Shown here piece by piece: positions 27,060 to 40,329 of a stretch of DNA of 64,000 nucleotides. Position numbers and translations under genes: made by a program. This stretch comes from Sinotaia quadrata (Eukaryota; Mollusca; Gastropoda; Architaenioglossa; Viviparidae): NCBI GenBank assembly GCA_028829895.1, contig CM054179.1, positions 34,283,617 through 34,347,616 on the forward strand, given 5' to 3'. The first letter of the stretch is position 1. The number at the start of each line of letters is the position of its first letter. Under the pieces are notes generated by a model that saw nothing but the letters and a program-made list of their open reading frames with translations, was not told the DNA's origin and ran no database searches.

Positions 27060-30000
27060 TCCTTCACAGTCTGTAACACAACGCCACCCTAGTTAATGAT
27101 TATATTTATTGTTATTATTAATCATCCATAACTAATTACACGTGATGAGAATCTTAATGTATGTTATTATTAATTCTCCAGAACACATCATTCGTCTCAC
27201 TTGGATATGAAGGCGCTGTAAACGTTTTCTCTCTTCTACAACATTAAAGACTATCATTCACTGTCACACAATATTTCTATGAAGATATATTAAAACACAT
27301 TATGTATTTCTGATAACCTTTTTTCCTTCATATTATTAACTGTTTCTTTCACATACGGGTTTTTCCACAACCTTGTGTGCCCATTAAGGATTAAAGCTTA
27401 GGCCAGAAAATAGTTGTGTACGAGTTCAGGGAAATTAAGTTAGATCACAGGTGAAGGTCACTCCAAAACCAGACACTAACTATCCATGTATGGTCATTTG
27501 CGAACTGGGCAAGGACATAGTACTAAGATGTTAGTTGACGTTTATTTCATTGATAAAATTGCCTGATTGGGTTGGCTGCGTCAGACACGCCGATCAAGAG
27601 ATAGTGCCCACACGCCCGCCAGGGGTGATAAACTGCGTCCGCCAATAGCCAATGACCGTGCCTAACAAAACACATAATGGTAATGCCTTGATTTTCTCTT
27701 TATTGAAATTTCTTGTTGAATTGATTGTACATATTTTGTATTGTAAATGTGTGTAGAATATTCTTGTGAATTTTACTGTTATTGATGTAATGGATTTTCC
27801 TTACAGAAGCTAAGTGGCAGTAGTGATATACATTGTAATGTGGTGAGAAATGTCACGTGTATGTAATTGTACTACTGTTGATTAATTGTTATCACGGGAG
27901 AGTTAGCACGTGCTGCATGGTCACTAACTAGCTAAATTGTATTATGAGCATCTATAGAGCAATGAAGGAAATATATATTGTAAAGACTTTATACATTGAA
28001 TGTCCATGTAATGTGAACTATGAATTAGTGAGATTGTAAATTGTGATTATCACTGCTGCCATAAAACCCATAAAGTCATTTTCATCACACGAAGCTGTAA
28101 AATAAATAATCATATATTTTCAGTCGGTCCAATAGAGTTTTACTCTTGATTCTAAACTAGACTGCTAAAGCACCGTATTGACGTGGGAATTTCGTCGCCA
28201 AGCATGAAAGCCCATAACAAGTCACTGAGTGAGCCAGCATCATGCTGAATCCTTATTACAGTCCTGCTTGAAATGCGAGGGATTGTCATGTGATGCCAGC
28301 GTGTCAGAACAAACGCCAATGAACTGTGTCCGTCTGGACAAAAATAGAAGATAAGTCTCGAACTATCAGGAATAGACTCTTTTGGTGAGGACAGTAAGAT
28401 TGACTTACTGGGTCACATGATATCGTTCTATATTCGTGGAAATCAAATTGTTAATTTTTCTTGTTTTTCAAATTTAATTTTATTATTAATTTTCTTAATT
28501 GTTATCTCGCTATGTTATTACATAAGTGTATGTAATCGAATTGAAGAGATAAAGGAATAAGGAACTATACATAATTATCTATAATAAAGGGGAGATAACA
28601 TTGTTGGCAAGGAAGTCAACTAACTTATCGGACTAAGTGTCGTGAACAATCAGGCTTAGATTGTGGCATTTGAAAGGGAGATAAGTTAGGCAAGTCCAGC
28701 TGTCGCTAAGTTTAAGAATCATCTAATAAGCTAATATTGATAATTCATGCTTAACCTAGAACAGGGTCGTTAAATGAAAACTGGACATGTGACAATTTCC
28801 TGAGGTGGAAAACATCTTACCAAAGAAGAAAATAAATCCAAATTTAATTTATATTTAGTGAGCCCTCATCCACCCACTATCTCTCCCAAATATGGTCATC
28901 AATATATGTGTATGAGGTCAATAAATTTAACAATAAATTTATTGAATCAACAATCAAATATTTCATATAGCAAATACAAAGAAAAGAATATATGACATCA
29001 ACATTTCCATGAACCACGTTCAAATAGTCTCAATTTTTATATAGTCTTATATCCTAACACATAATTCAACAGATTAGTATCAATATAAATCACAGGATAG
29101 TTGTTATCAGAGAATAGAAGTGGAGTTATATAGATTATAGCGATAATAGTTTGTACATAATCTTGTCTAGGTAATGCCGCATATTCTTTCCTGCGCTTTG
29201 TAACAAAGTCACATTTTTTTTGTGGTCACAATAGAATTGTAAGTTCTTCACATTTTCTCTTGCAGTAGAACACTGATGAGCCGCTATTCTCTTGAGACTA
29301 ATCTGGGTGCTCCTTCGCTGTATTAGTTCCCTCAATCATAACAACAATGTAGCAATTTCCAGTAACTTCCTTGTAACAAATATTCAAAAAATATATTTTG
29401 AATATACTTTGCCACCAAACATAACAGAGTGCATGCTTCCTTACACTTACACACTGGGGTAGATACTTCTCAAATCTACCACGGTCATAGCAGTTTATAA
29501 ATCAGTAGACCAGAAACACTAAGTTTCTAGTTTATTCATCTCTAACTCCATTCTTTCTTACATTCAAGTCTCAACTTACAGTTTCCTGTAACAGTATTTA
29601 CTAGCCAGATTCGTGCATACAGCATAATAAATACAATATAAAAATTGTTATGAACATGTTAAATAGAAACAATATCAATTGTTTAGCCTACTGCATATAA
29701 GCATTATAGTTCACAATTTGTAGAAATGATAATAATCTACTCACATAATACGTCTCTACTTAAAACGCAAATGTAACATATCAATAGCAAAATGTACGAA
29801 ATACTTCTGAGTCCATTTTCTCTCAATCAGTCAGTTAACTCACCATTAACTGATTAAGCTAACGGCTGCCTTTCATGACCGGACTCTGCCACACCTAATT
29901 CAAAGTGATTAGAAAATAAATTCTTTTCATATAGTTAACTTTGATCTCAGCCTATTGGCTGGTCTCGTTCTTGTAAATCATAATAATTAGATATTAAAAC

Positions 30001-30155
30001 TTCTCATCCACATAGATTACATTAGCAAGTTTCTAGCACATTCTCCACCTGAGTTGTTTACTCCAAAAATATCATCATAGTCAGTGCCTAAGGTCGGGTC
30101 ACGTTAAAATTGACAACAAAGATATAATTATTAAGTACAGAAATAGGGATAGGCA
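27060..30155 (-). mobile_element. Dispersed repeat, copy 1, split by about 1.5 kb of extra sequence
   Basis: Read on the minus strand, 30155-28780 and then 27285-27070 are collinear with the plus strand at 55985-57600. Shared landmarks include GAGACCAGCCAAT, TTAACTGACTG-TTGAGAGAAAAT, CTATTGATATGTTA, GAGAATA-C-GCTCATCAGTGT, ATATTTGATTGTTGATT-AATAAATTTATTG, GGGTGGATG and AAGATTCTCATCAC. The intervening 27286-28780 has no counterpart in copy 2. No recognisable protein remains; a 66-aa ORF at 29335-29135 lies in it. Could be an LTR or a non-autonomous element. Confidence 0.7.
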
Positions 30156-30399
30156 AATTTACTTCGCCACACAGACCACTCCAACGTATCTTTAGTCATT
30201 AACTTAACCACTTTATTACCAAAAAACTAGTTTCCTGTATCCTTTTATTTTTTAATGTGGGCTATCCTAAGTCAAAGTGATTTATTTAGTTGTAATTTAA
30301 CATAATTAATTATCAAATCATTGACAATTCATAAGCATTTCTGTACTATACCGCGGAATTTGGCATTTTTGGAGACTGATATTATACCAGAACTTGACA

Positions 30400-30880
30400 A
30401 AGACAAATATGAACTGCACTAAAAATGCAACAATTCAGAACAATTCACAATAAATGAATATACTAACGAAAATAACATAATGCATGTGAATACAATATAG
30501 AAACAACACAAATTACTGTATTTAAAACAACAAAAACAAGCCAATAACAATGTAACACTAACCAAATGAATACACTTTTTAAAACAATCACTGCAATGTA
30601 AGAGCAACATATTAGAGCAAAATTTACATTACATGAATACAAATATTTAAAAAAACAAAAGAAAACACATGCATATAATTTTAAAATATTAATAAAAAAA
30701 TGTTACAATTTAAATAAAACAAAATACACATGAAAGTAATATATAAATTACACAGAACAATTCAATACATTTTAAGTATAACACAACAAATGAATCAATA
30801 TATAAGAAAACACAATACACTTTAATAAAACAACACAGGTCACATCAATATAATATAAAATTAATACAAAATACGTTCGT
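30400..30880. repeat. A-rich degenerate tandem repeat
   Basis: Recurring ATGAATACAATAT and AAAACAACACA motifs at roughly 35-45 bp spacing; low complexity and weakly periodic. Confidence 0.45.
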
Positions 30881-31699
30881 TTGATTTTTACTGAAAGGAA
30901 GAGGGTCTGTTTTGAGACAAATCTATTAACATTTATTTTGCTAAATAAATGAAAATAACCTTATTACTTTATCACTTAGCTGTAGTAAGGGTTAAACATT
31001 GCTTTAAGGAGCAATATATGGCATTTTTGTATGTTCAGAAAATATGAGAGCAAGCACCATTAGCATAAGTTATTAATATGAATTTCATAAATATTTTAAA
31101 GTTTGCATGTAAAATGACATTGCTCAGTCTCTTTTCCATTCTGACTTTCTCTTTTTACAACAATTTAGTGATGCACTATGTCCTATTAGTTTAGTCTTCT
31201 ACTGAAACTTCTTCTTCTGACCACTTCATGGCCCACTGTTTGACGTAAGCACAGTTCCTCAATAATGACATCAAATGGCCATGTGAGATTTCGATGCATG
31301 CGGACAACAACAGATAATTGTCGCAGTAATTTTTGGAAAATTTTCGGACTAAACTAAATCACTTATGAGTATTATTTCTGCATACAAACAGCATTATAAT
31401 ACTAATTCGATATTACTTTATGATTTATTTGACACATATAATACTGGTCTGGAAAACAGAAATGTGTTTTCATTTTAATTTCCATGTACCTTGATTTAAT
31501 ATTCAAATTTAAAATTTGATATAAGATGAGGGTTAAGCCCTAAAACATAGTATAACATGAATATTAAAACTTGATATAACGTGTTTAAGCCCTATGAACA
31601 TGAATACTTACTTACCACTCATTTTATGATTTGATTTTAACTTTTAGTTCTACCGTCTTGTGCCAAGAAATAACACCCATTTATGACCAAGTTTAACTT

Positions 31700-31990
31700 T
31701 AAAGAAGATTAAAGCTCATTCTGCATTATGTTTGAACTTTAATCTTAATACAGCAACAAGATTAACACTCATTCTATGCCAGACTGCCAGAATTTAAGTT
31801 TGAACTCTAACTTTGACTAGCTCATTCTATACCGAACTTTAACTTTGACTAGCTCACTCTATACCGAACTCTAACTGACTAGCTCATTCTATACCGAACT
31901 TTAACTTTGACTAACTCATTCTATACCGAACTTTAACTTTGAACTTTAATCTCGATATTTCGTCACATTTAAATTTGAACTTTGTGACAT
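31700..31990. repeat. Minisatellite, about 32-39 bp x 5
   Basis: Core GAACTTTAACTTTGACTAGC with TCATTCTATACC; one unit has lost ACTTTG. Confidence 0.85.
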
Positions 31991-31999
31991 TTAGTGTCC

Positions 32000-33084
32000 T
32001 TGATATTGCAGTAAACATAAACATGGACTTGTCAAATGTGATTTCAAATTTATTTTAAAATAATTATTACAGTAACTTGCAATTGAATGTATATGTGCAT
32101 TATAAGAACATACAGAAATGAACAGCATTATTATGATGAAAGTGTGAAGTGTATTTCAAATGAGCATTTTGATGATTTGGACGCGAAATTAACTATTTGA
32201 GCGTTTAATGCCCAGTGATTGAAGTTTGTCAATGACAACATATACACTCAGAATTGTTTGCTTTCACAAGGGAAATATGAAGAGAACACAGCAAAAAAGA
32301 TTATTTCAACGACTAACACAGATACGTGCTAAAGATATAAATAAATAAATACATTAGATCAGTCCCCAAAAATCAGACACTCACAACAACATTCAAACTC
32401 TAAAACTGCATGTTACATTCATTTCTTTCTATCAAAGTGGACTACACTTTGCTGAAAAAATACTTTCGTATGTTTAGAAGGAAGCATAGACAGAACTGAA
32501 AGTGAAAGCAAATTCACAGACATCAATACATTATTCACTCATATACTCTATAATATCAATGAGTTACTCACATATCGAAATAACATACCACGGTGTCGAA
32601 ATTGGAATGACATAAAGTTACTGTGACCTGATCCAGTCAGCCCAGTTGAAAGAAAAGAAATATATATCGATAAAGACATAATCTCGTTGGATTATTATAT
32701 TGTAACAATTGTCTCCAAAGAATAGAAAAATATGGACTATTCAAGAAAACGTAATTAAAATAAATTACGTTTCAGTAATTTCATTACACGTGTTATATTG
32801 ATAAAGCAAATAGCCATTGCCAATATGATGGCATATAATGCTCTTGTTTTAAGTAGCATTACAAAAACAATCATATTCAAACAAATGTCAAATAGGCCTA
32901 CTACATCCATTGCAAGATGTAAGTGACATATACAACACATCATTAGTATTTATATATTTACCTGAAATCATAGCGTATTTATGTTTAAAAAAGTATCAAA
33001 TGTACTTACACACATTTTAAGATGGAAGTAACACATACAATACAAAAAGTACCCTTCAGCAATTAAATATTTACGAAAATTGTT
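32000..33084. other. Non-coding, nothing recognised
   Basis: AT-rich and unique-looking; 30880-31700 and 33213-33985 are similar. Confidence 0.5.
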
Positions 33085-33130
33085 CTCTCTCTCTTTCTCA
33101 CGTACACACACTCTCTCTCTCTCACGCACG

Positions 33131-33212
<82 letters not shown>
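33084..33212. repeat. (CT)n-(CA)n compound microsatellite
   Basis: CT runs with CACGCACG interruptions, then about 27 CA units. Confidence 0.96.
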
Positions 33213-33215
<3 letters not shown>

Positions 33216-33984
33216 GAAGCAAACTAAGCAGGAATATCCTCAACATATCCTAACCTTCCATTTGTTTGCATTGAGAATATTAAAATCGAGCTTATTTGAA
33301 GAAGCCATAATGATAGCATTCATATACAACAACCTGCGCCAGCAGGAATTTCTTTTTCTTAATCATAATGTGTTTGGAACGATCACACACAAGTAACTTG
33401 TTAAATTTTCAATGAATTATATTCACTTTTATAGTATTTCTCTATTCTGTATTGATTGTTAAAGCAAACTGGCAATGGATTTCAATAATATGTTAATAAA
33501 TTAATATATATATATATATCATTAGAAAGAGACGCGCGGTGCTAAACCGCCATAAAGTGGCGATTTTTCCTTGAATTTTTCCTTCTAGTTTCATTCACTT
33601 CGACTGCTGCAGTCTACTTACATCTGAAACGGTGGGGTAAATTTTATTTTATTTTATACAATGATAATTTCGGTGCTGTTAAGACTAGTGATGAATTCGT
33701 TTGAGAATTACATCAATGCTTTTTCATTTGTAATTTTAATTGAAACTCTAAAAAGATAATAGAAAATGTAATATTGGTTAGGTAATAGAATAGTACGATT
33801 TTGTTCAGTGTTGTATCAATAACAATACTTTTTCAGTATTAAATCATATGAACAATAATGTGTGATAATTAACAGTTTAGGTTAATAAATGTATGTGAAC
33901 TGGTAATAATATACTTCTCAGAAAATGAGATATATAATTATAATACTCATACTTTTGCAATACACAAATACACATTTCTTGGCG

Positions 33985-34345
33985 GGCGAACACTCTCTCA
34001 ATAACCGATTGTAAGTCAGGTTAGTGATCTTATTTAAATTAGATATTATTGACACTCAGAACTCGACTGTAAGCTAGTTCCTATTTAAATCAGTTTTGTT
34101 GACCTTCACCAACAAAACCCGACTGTAAGCGAGTTAAGTGTTCCTATTTTAATTAGTTATTGTTGACACTCACAACGCGACTATAAACGATGTAAATGTT
34201 CTATTTAAATTATGTATTGTTGACACAACCATACAATAAGCGAGTTAAGTGTTCTTATTTACATTAGGTATTGTTGACACTCACAACCCGACTGTAAGCG
34301 AGTTAAGTGTTCTTATTTACATTAGGTATTGTTGACAGTTTTGAA
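33985..34345. repeat. Minisatellite, about 58-60 bp x 6
   Basis: Core ACAACCCGACTGTAAGCGAG followed by TTAAGTGTTCTTATTTA. The last two units are nearly identical; earlier ones are diverged. Confidence 0.85.
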
Positions 34346-34359
34346 GACATTTCCTTCTG

Positions 34360-34775
34360 AAAAAGTTTACTGCTGCAATTTTGGGCCGATGTAAAGATTA
34401 CGTTTACACTAAATTGTAACTGATTGGCTCAATTAAAGTTTATGTTTACAGTCTACTAACATCTCAAACTGTGGGGGGACTCTTGATTTTATTTCATCCA
34501 ATAATAAATATTGACTGATTGGCCAATTGAAAGATTAAGTTTACACTAAACATTGACTGATTGGCCAATTTAAAGATTAATGTTAGACTAAATATCAAAT
34601 GTCTGTGGCGTAATTTTAATTTTATTTCATCCAATAATAAATATTAGCTGATTGGCCAGTTTAAAGATTAAGTTCAGACAAAATATTAAGTAAGTGGCCA
34701 ATTGAAAGATTAAGTTTACACTAAACATTAACTAATTGGCCAATTGAAAGATTAAATTTACACTAAATGATTGAA
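34360..34775. repeat. Minisatellite, about 42 bp with longer variants
   Basis: Core GATTGGCCAATTGAAAGATT followed by AAGTTTACACTAAA; some units carry extra ATTTTATTTCATCCAATAAT. Confidence 0.82.
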
Positions 34776-34794
34776 GGAATCACAACCGAGAAAC

Positions 34795-36390
34795 GTCATA
34801 CTTTAGCAATATGACTTGATGAGTACTCAGTACACCAAAATGTATTTTGCTACAGCAGTCTGGCTTGGTAGTACTCAGCGCTACACGGAAGTGTATTTGC
34901 TACAGTAGTCTGGTTTCTTGAATACTCTATGTTACATAGAAGTGTATTTGTTACAGCATTCTCGCTTGGAGAATGCTCAGTGATATACAGAAGTGTATTT
35001 ACTACAGCAATCTAGTTTAATGAGCGCCCAATGTTACAGAAGTTTGTTTGCTACAGTATTCTCCCTTGATGAATGCTCAATGATACATAGAAGTGTATTT
35101 CCTACAGAAATCTGGTTTGGTGAACACTCAGTGTTACACAGAAGTGCATTTGCTACAGCAAGAACACTATTCTATCTCACTCGATTAGCATAGGATGTGA
35201 CACAAAGAATGTCTTGCTATGCGAAAATTGTCTAAGCAATCTCTACTTACTAAGTAGAAAGTATTACATGATGTGACACAAAGAATTTCTTGCTATACGA
35301 AGATTACAGAGTATTACATGAAGAGATCTTTACTATAAAAATTCCATCCGAGGACCACTCATTGTTACGCGAAGAGCATTTTACTGAAGCAGTCTCGCTG
35401 AATGAATACACACGTTGTATGAACATTTTTCCCATGAAGTAATCTCCCTCGATGAGACACATCCTGCATGAAAGTGTCTTTACTGAAGCAATCTCCCTCG
35501 ATGAGACACATCCTGCATGAAAGTATCTTTACTGAGCAATCTCCCACGATGAGACACATCCTGCATGAAAGTGTCTTTACTGAAGCAATCTCCCTCTTTG
35601 AGCACACATCCTGCATAAAGTGTCTTTACTGAAGCATCCTCATTCAGAGCGCATGCATATTACATGAAAGTGTCTTTACTGATCTAGTCTCATTCGGTAT
35701 ATTGCTATACGAAGAACGTCTTTATAAATTATCTCATCGCAATAAAACTCACATTCACAAATATTAACTTTACTGAATTCATCTTGACCTAGTGACCTCA
35801 TATAATGCTAGAGAGAGGGTGAATTCATTGAATCATTCTCTGTCAAAAGAGCACATTTAATGTTGTATAGAGTGCAATCACTGAATCATTATCTGATCGC
35901 TGAGCATATATTAAATGCTATAGGTAGAGTACCTTTACTTAATCATTATTCGCTCACAGAGCACATATTATATGCTATAGGTAGAATACCTTTACTTAAT
36001 CATTATTCGCTCACTGAGCACATATCATATGCTATAGGTAGAGTACCTTTACTTAATCATTATTCGCTCACTGAGCACATATCATATGGTATAGGGAGCG
36101 TGCATTCACTGAATCGTTCTGCACATACAGAGAACAGATCATTTTACAGAACAGTGGCTATATTGAGTCAATCTCAGCATATTTTAATTTAAAATGATAT
36201 AGAAAGAGCGATTAGTCTCGGCACAGCGAGCGCTCAGAATATTATAGAAAGAATGACTTTGTGAATCAATCTGGGCACAGCAAAAATTATGAAGTTATAA
36301 CGACCTGTCTGCGCAGCAAGACATTATGATGTAATATAACGGCGACTTACTGAGTCAGCGTTGGCACAGAAAGCGCTCAGAATGAAAAAT
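34795..36390. repeat. Long diverged minisatellite, unit about 50-57 bp, just downstream of the Antp stop
   Basis: Four sub-blocks with their own consensus but a shared layout. 34800-35170: GAAGTGTATTTGCTACAGCA. 35360-35680: GAAAGTGTCTTTACTGAAGC with AATCTCCCTCGATGAG. 35810-36120: TAGAGTACCTTTACTTAATC with CACTGAGCACATATCATA. 36190-36390: AGAAAGAATGACTTTGTGAA with GCACAGC. Intermediate units join them. The right end is about 70 bp from the Antp stop, so part may be transcribed as 3' UTR. ORFs of 66, 83 and 110 aa here are spurious. Confidence 0.8.
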
Positions 36391-36425
36391 AAATTTATCT
36401 AAAGGGAAACTAGGGCCATGTGGCT

Positions 36426-36431
36426 TTTATT
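36426..36431 (-). terminator. Candidate polyadenylation signal AATAAA for Antp
   Basis: AATAAA on the minus strand, 31 bases past the stop codon. Perfect hexamer, but such a short 3' UTR would be unusual for a Hox gene, and more distal signals are likely in this AT-rich sequence. Confidence 0.3.
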
Positions 36432-36461
36432 GCTCAGGTTTGTTTTAGTGAAAGTGAAAAG

Positions 36462-36737
<276 letters not shown>

Positions 36738-37480
36738 TCAATTTGAAAAGGAAACGATCAATCAGTAATTGTGCTAAAATGAAGAACACATATCTGCAAA
36801 CATATTTTATTAAGCGAGGTTACTTTGTATTAACGCTTTTAGTTGTATCGCCGAGATGGCCAATTCTGTAGCATAGGAAGAGGTGCGGATCGTAATTATA
36901 CAGATGACTGGGTTTGTTCTAAAATGTCTGAGCCCACGGTTCCTCCTGCACTAGAGTCCATGATAGACCTCTCGGCCACCCAGTTCTACAGTTATTGACT
37001 TTTGTGTGTCAGAAAGTATAAATATCTATAAATAAAGCACTTTTTCCCCAGTATGTTTGTGATAGTAAATGACAAACGAATAATACAAAAACAGTATATT
37101 TATTTTGGAAACTGGAAAAAACATTATGTCAAGTATTCATTCTACTGTTAATCATATTAATGTTTCTATCACTTTCACTTACTATTTTTCTCCCAGTGAC
37201 AGTGGAAGCTGTAGCATATAATATTGAATTATTAATGCAAACATAACAGTAACTACGATATGACTATGGCATTGAGGAAATATTGTATATATAGCATGTC
37301 TTAGTATGTGTATCACTTTGAATATTTTACTCTCAATGTGTCTGTCTGTTAAAGGAATGCTAAATGAAGCAACTTCAGTCAAGACCATTGTTAAAACCTG
37401 AAAGTTAATAGGGAAATAATATAGGATAAATATTCAAGCTGAAAATCAGGCAAGTGAATAGATCACAATTAATTAAATAT

Positions 37481-37487
<7 letters not shown>

Positions 37488-37532
<45 letters not shown>

Positions 37533-37551
37533 GAGAGAGAGAGAAAGAGAG
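37488..37551. repeat. (GA)n microsatellite in the Antp intron
   Basis: About 30 GA units with GGGG and AAAG interruptions near the right end. Confidence 0.95.
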
Positions 37552-38960
37552 GGAAGCAGTTTTGAATGATTACCAATGAAATATTTAACTTAATATGTTT
37601 TATCTCACGCATGGTTTTGTTAAGTGCCTACCGTGAGCGCTGTGTACAACACTGTGAGGGAGCAACCTTTCCACGCTTAGAGCAGGTTATTCCCCTTTGA
37701 CCGTAGCCCAAAGACGAAGCGCTTAACAGCATATGTAGGCTTGACGGTTTGAAAATTGAATTATAAAACATTTTATATATAAATATAAGTTTTGAATTTT
37801 AAATAAAATGCTATTTTGTCTAATCATTGTACTGAAGGTGCTTGTTTCAGTCAAGAGTTGCTTGAATCACTAAAAAAAATATTACCTGTATTTATTGGTA
37901 AAGGTAAAGCACGTGCATTGTGTTTTTATGATACGACAGTTTGAGTGACAGGCTTCTTGCATCGGCATAGTTTTACTGCGATCAGGCAAGATTAAGTTTG
38001 TATAAATGAATTAGTAACGATTATGTATTGTATGATTCTTTATTATGCTCAGTCAATTTACACCTTCAATTATTGATGATGAGTAAAAATTATTTTATGA
38101 CTCTTTATTACGTTGATATAATCTTACTTTTGTCGTTTAATCCTCAACTAACGCATAGAGTAGATCTATTACGTCATCAAGAAACTATTTATTTTAGAAT
38201 CCAATATAGGTACTACTATTAAAACCAATGAACTCTTTCGTACGTATTGAAAGCAAATAAATTTTGTAAGAACACAAGCGTCTACTTGTATATCAAATTT
38301 TAACATGCACGAGAGACTAATCAGTTTTTCCATTTTGTCTTAGTACTTATAAAAACTGATGGTTGTTAAATAAAAAGAACTCTGTTGAAAAATACGTACT
38401 TAATTCTATCATTTAAAATTATTAGAACGTCATTACTATGATACATATAAGTGGTAAAGAGCTTTCAGTATATACAAAACGTTGCCAAATAATCAAAATT
38501 GTATATATGAACATAGTAACGCATTTTCAGTATTTAAAAAGACATACAAATCTTTACAAGTCTTTCAAACTACATTCCTTTCGGTATTTTAAACACATTG
38601 TATTATATATATCAGAATTGTACAGAACTAATCAGTATTTAAAAACTTGATATAAAGTCTTCATTACAGCAGTATGTCAGCATTATAAGGACCTTACACA
38701 TTAAGATTTGATATAAAATCATCGTAATCGTAGAGATACTTATTCTGAAAAATTGTAGGGATTTAATATTCATTATAAGAATTAAAATCATTTTGGCAAA
38801 TCGGTTCTTCTGAAAACATCTTAACAGTCTTCTTCCTAGAAGCACTGAGAAGAAATACTAACATTTAAAACACTGAAAAAGTATGGAGTCATCATAATCG
38901 CACATTTAAGTAGAATAATAAAGAACCCTTAGAATCCTAATGATTAGCTCGGAGTAATGG
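37552..38960 (-). other. Unique AT-rich part of the Antp intron
   Basis: No array until 38960; ORFs of 64-70 aa are treated as chance. Confidence 0.5.
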
Positions 38961-39235
38961 CACTATAAGTACGAAATGTTAAGTGTTTTAGTATATGTAA
39001 GAAATGTTAAGTGTTTTAGTATTAGTACGAAATGTTAAGTAATTTAGTATTAGTACGAAATGGTAAGTGTTTTAGTATTAGTACGAAATGTTAAGTAATT
39101 TAGTATTAGTACGAAATGGTAAGTGTTTTAGTGTTAGTACGAAATGTTAAGCGTTTTAGTATTAGTACGAAATGTTAAGTGTTTTAGTATTAGTACGAAA
39201 TGTTAAGTGTTTTAGTATATGTAAGAAATGTTGTT
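38960..39235. repeat. Minisatellite, 28 bp x about 9 (Antp intron)
   Basis: Unit GTACGAAATGTTAAGTGTTT plus TAGTATTA; variants alternate between AAGTGTTTTAG and AAGTAATTTAG, hinting at dimer-scale spread. Confidence 0.94.
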
Positions 39236-39494
39236 TCAGTACTTTAATATCGAATTTCTCCTGCTGCCAGTGTTCTAGAACAAATAGAATTTTGATGGAT
39301 AAGAAACTACTCTCTCTCTCTCTCTCTCTACGTCCCATGTTCCCGCTTAGCTGGAAAACAAACAAAGTTTTTTTCAATCATTGTCAGCTTACGAAAATCT
39401 GTCTTTACAAGGACTAGAGTTTTGGAGGAAAGAAAATAATGAAACGAGAGAGAGAGGGAGAGGGAGAGGGAGAGAGGTAAAAAGACAAATTCCC

Positions 39495-39690
39495 TAAGTG
39501 AGACGCCCGACAGCTTTACGACCGCCCAACCACGTCATGCTCAGCCAATCAGAACTCACACACGCCCATAAACGCCGCGTGCAGCCCACGTTGGGTCTAC
39601 ACGCAGCAGGAAACGCCATGAGAACGGAGCGCCGGCTGTGTGACAGCAGATTGCCAGTGAAAAGCCGGGAACAAACAGCTTCGCTACCCT
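39495..39690. promoter_or_regulatory. GC-richer island in the Antp intron; candidate enhancer or promoter
   Basis: About 200 bp of non-repetitive, CpG-containing sequence between a (GA)n tract and a minisatellite. Visible sites: CACGTCATG (39531-39539, CRE/E-box-like), AGCCAATCAG (39543-39552, CCAAT box), CCCATAAA (39565-39572, TTTATGGG on the gene strand, Abd-B/Cdx-like), TTTACGA (39515-39521) and TGACAG (39641-39646, Meis/Hth core). The 65-aa ORF here has no recognised domain. Regulatory function is inferred. Confidence 0.4.
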
Positions 39691-39819
39691 ATTAAAATAC
39701 AAAATAAAATAAAACACTGCAGTTCAGTGTTGCTGCATTACTATCTTAAACAAACTGCTAGAGGAGTTGTACTGCTTCACTCAACGATAACTAAGCCCGT
39801 ACAGCACTCAGCCTATATT

Positions 39820-40130
39820 AGTAAAGACACATATTAACAGCCTGTATCATTAAGACACATATTACAAACAGCCTGTAGTGCAGTCAGCCTGTATTATTAA
39901 GACAGCTTGTATTGCAGTCAGCCTGCGTTAGTAAAGACACATAAAAACAGCTTGTACTGCAGTCAGCCTGTGTCAGTAAAGACAGCCTATATGCTTGTAC
40001 TGCATTCAGCCTATATCAATAAAGACACATATTACAAACAGCCTGTATAACAGTCATTATGTATCAGTAAAAACACATGACAAAAAGCTTGTACTGCAAT
40101 CAACATTTGTCAGTAAAGACACGTTACATG
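39820..40130. repeat. Degenerate minisatellite, about 45 bp (Antp intron)
   Basis: CAGTAAAGACACATATTA and CAGCCTGTATTGCAGTCA recur with variable spacing. Confidence 0.75.
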
Positions 40131-40329
40131 CAGTCTCTGAGGGCTGGAGAACCTTGACTTGAAGGCGACCTCTGATGTCATCAGTTATTTTCTTTTTCTC
40201 AAATGAATATTGCATGCTGCATACTTGAAATACCTCACTTATAGATTAGGTAACGCTATTGAATCTCTTGTGTATTTTATGTGCGTAAATAAATATGCGA
40301 GCACTACTGATACTGATAGATGGCATAAA

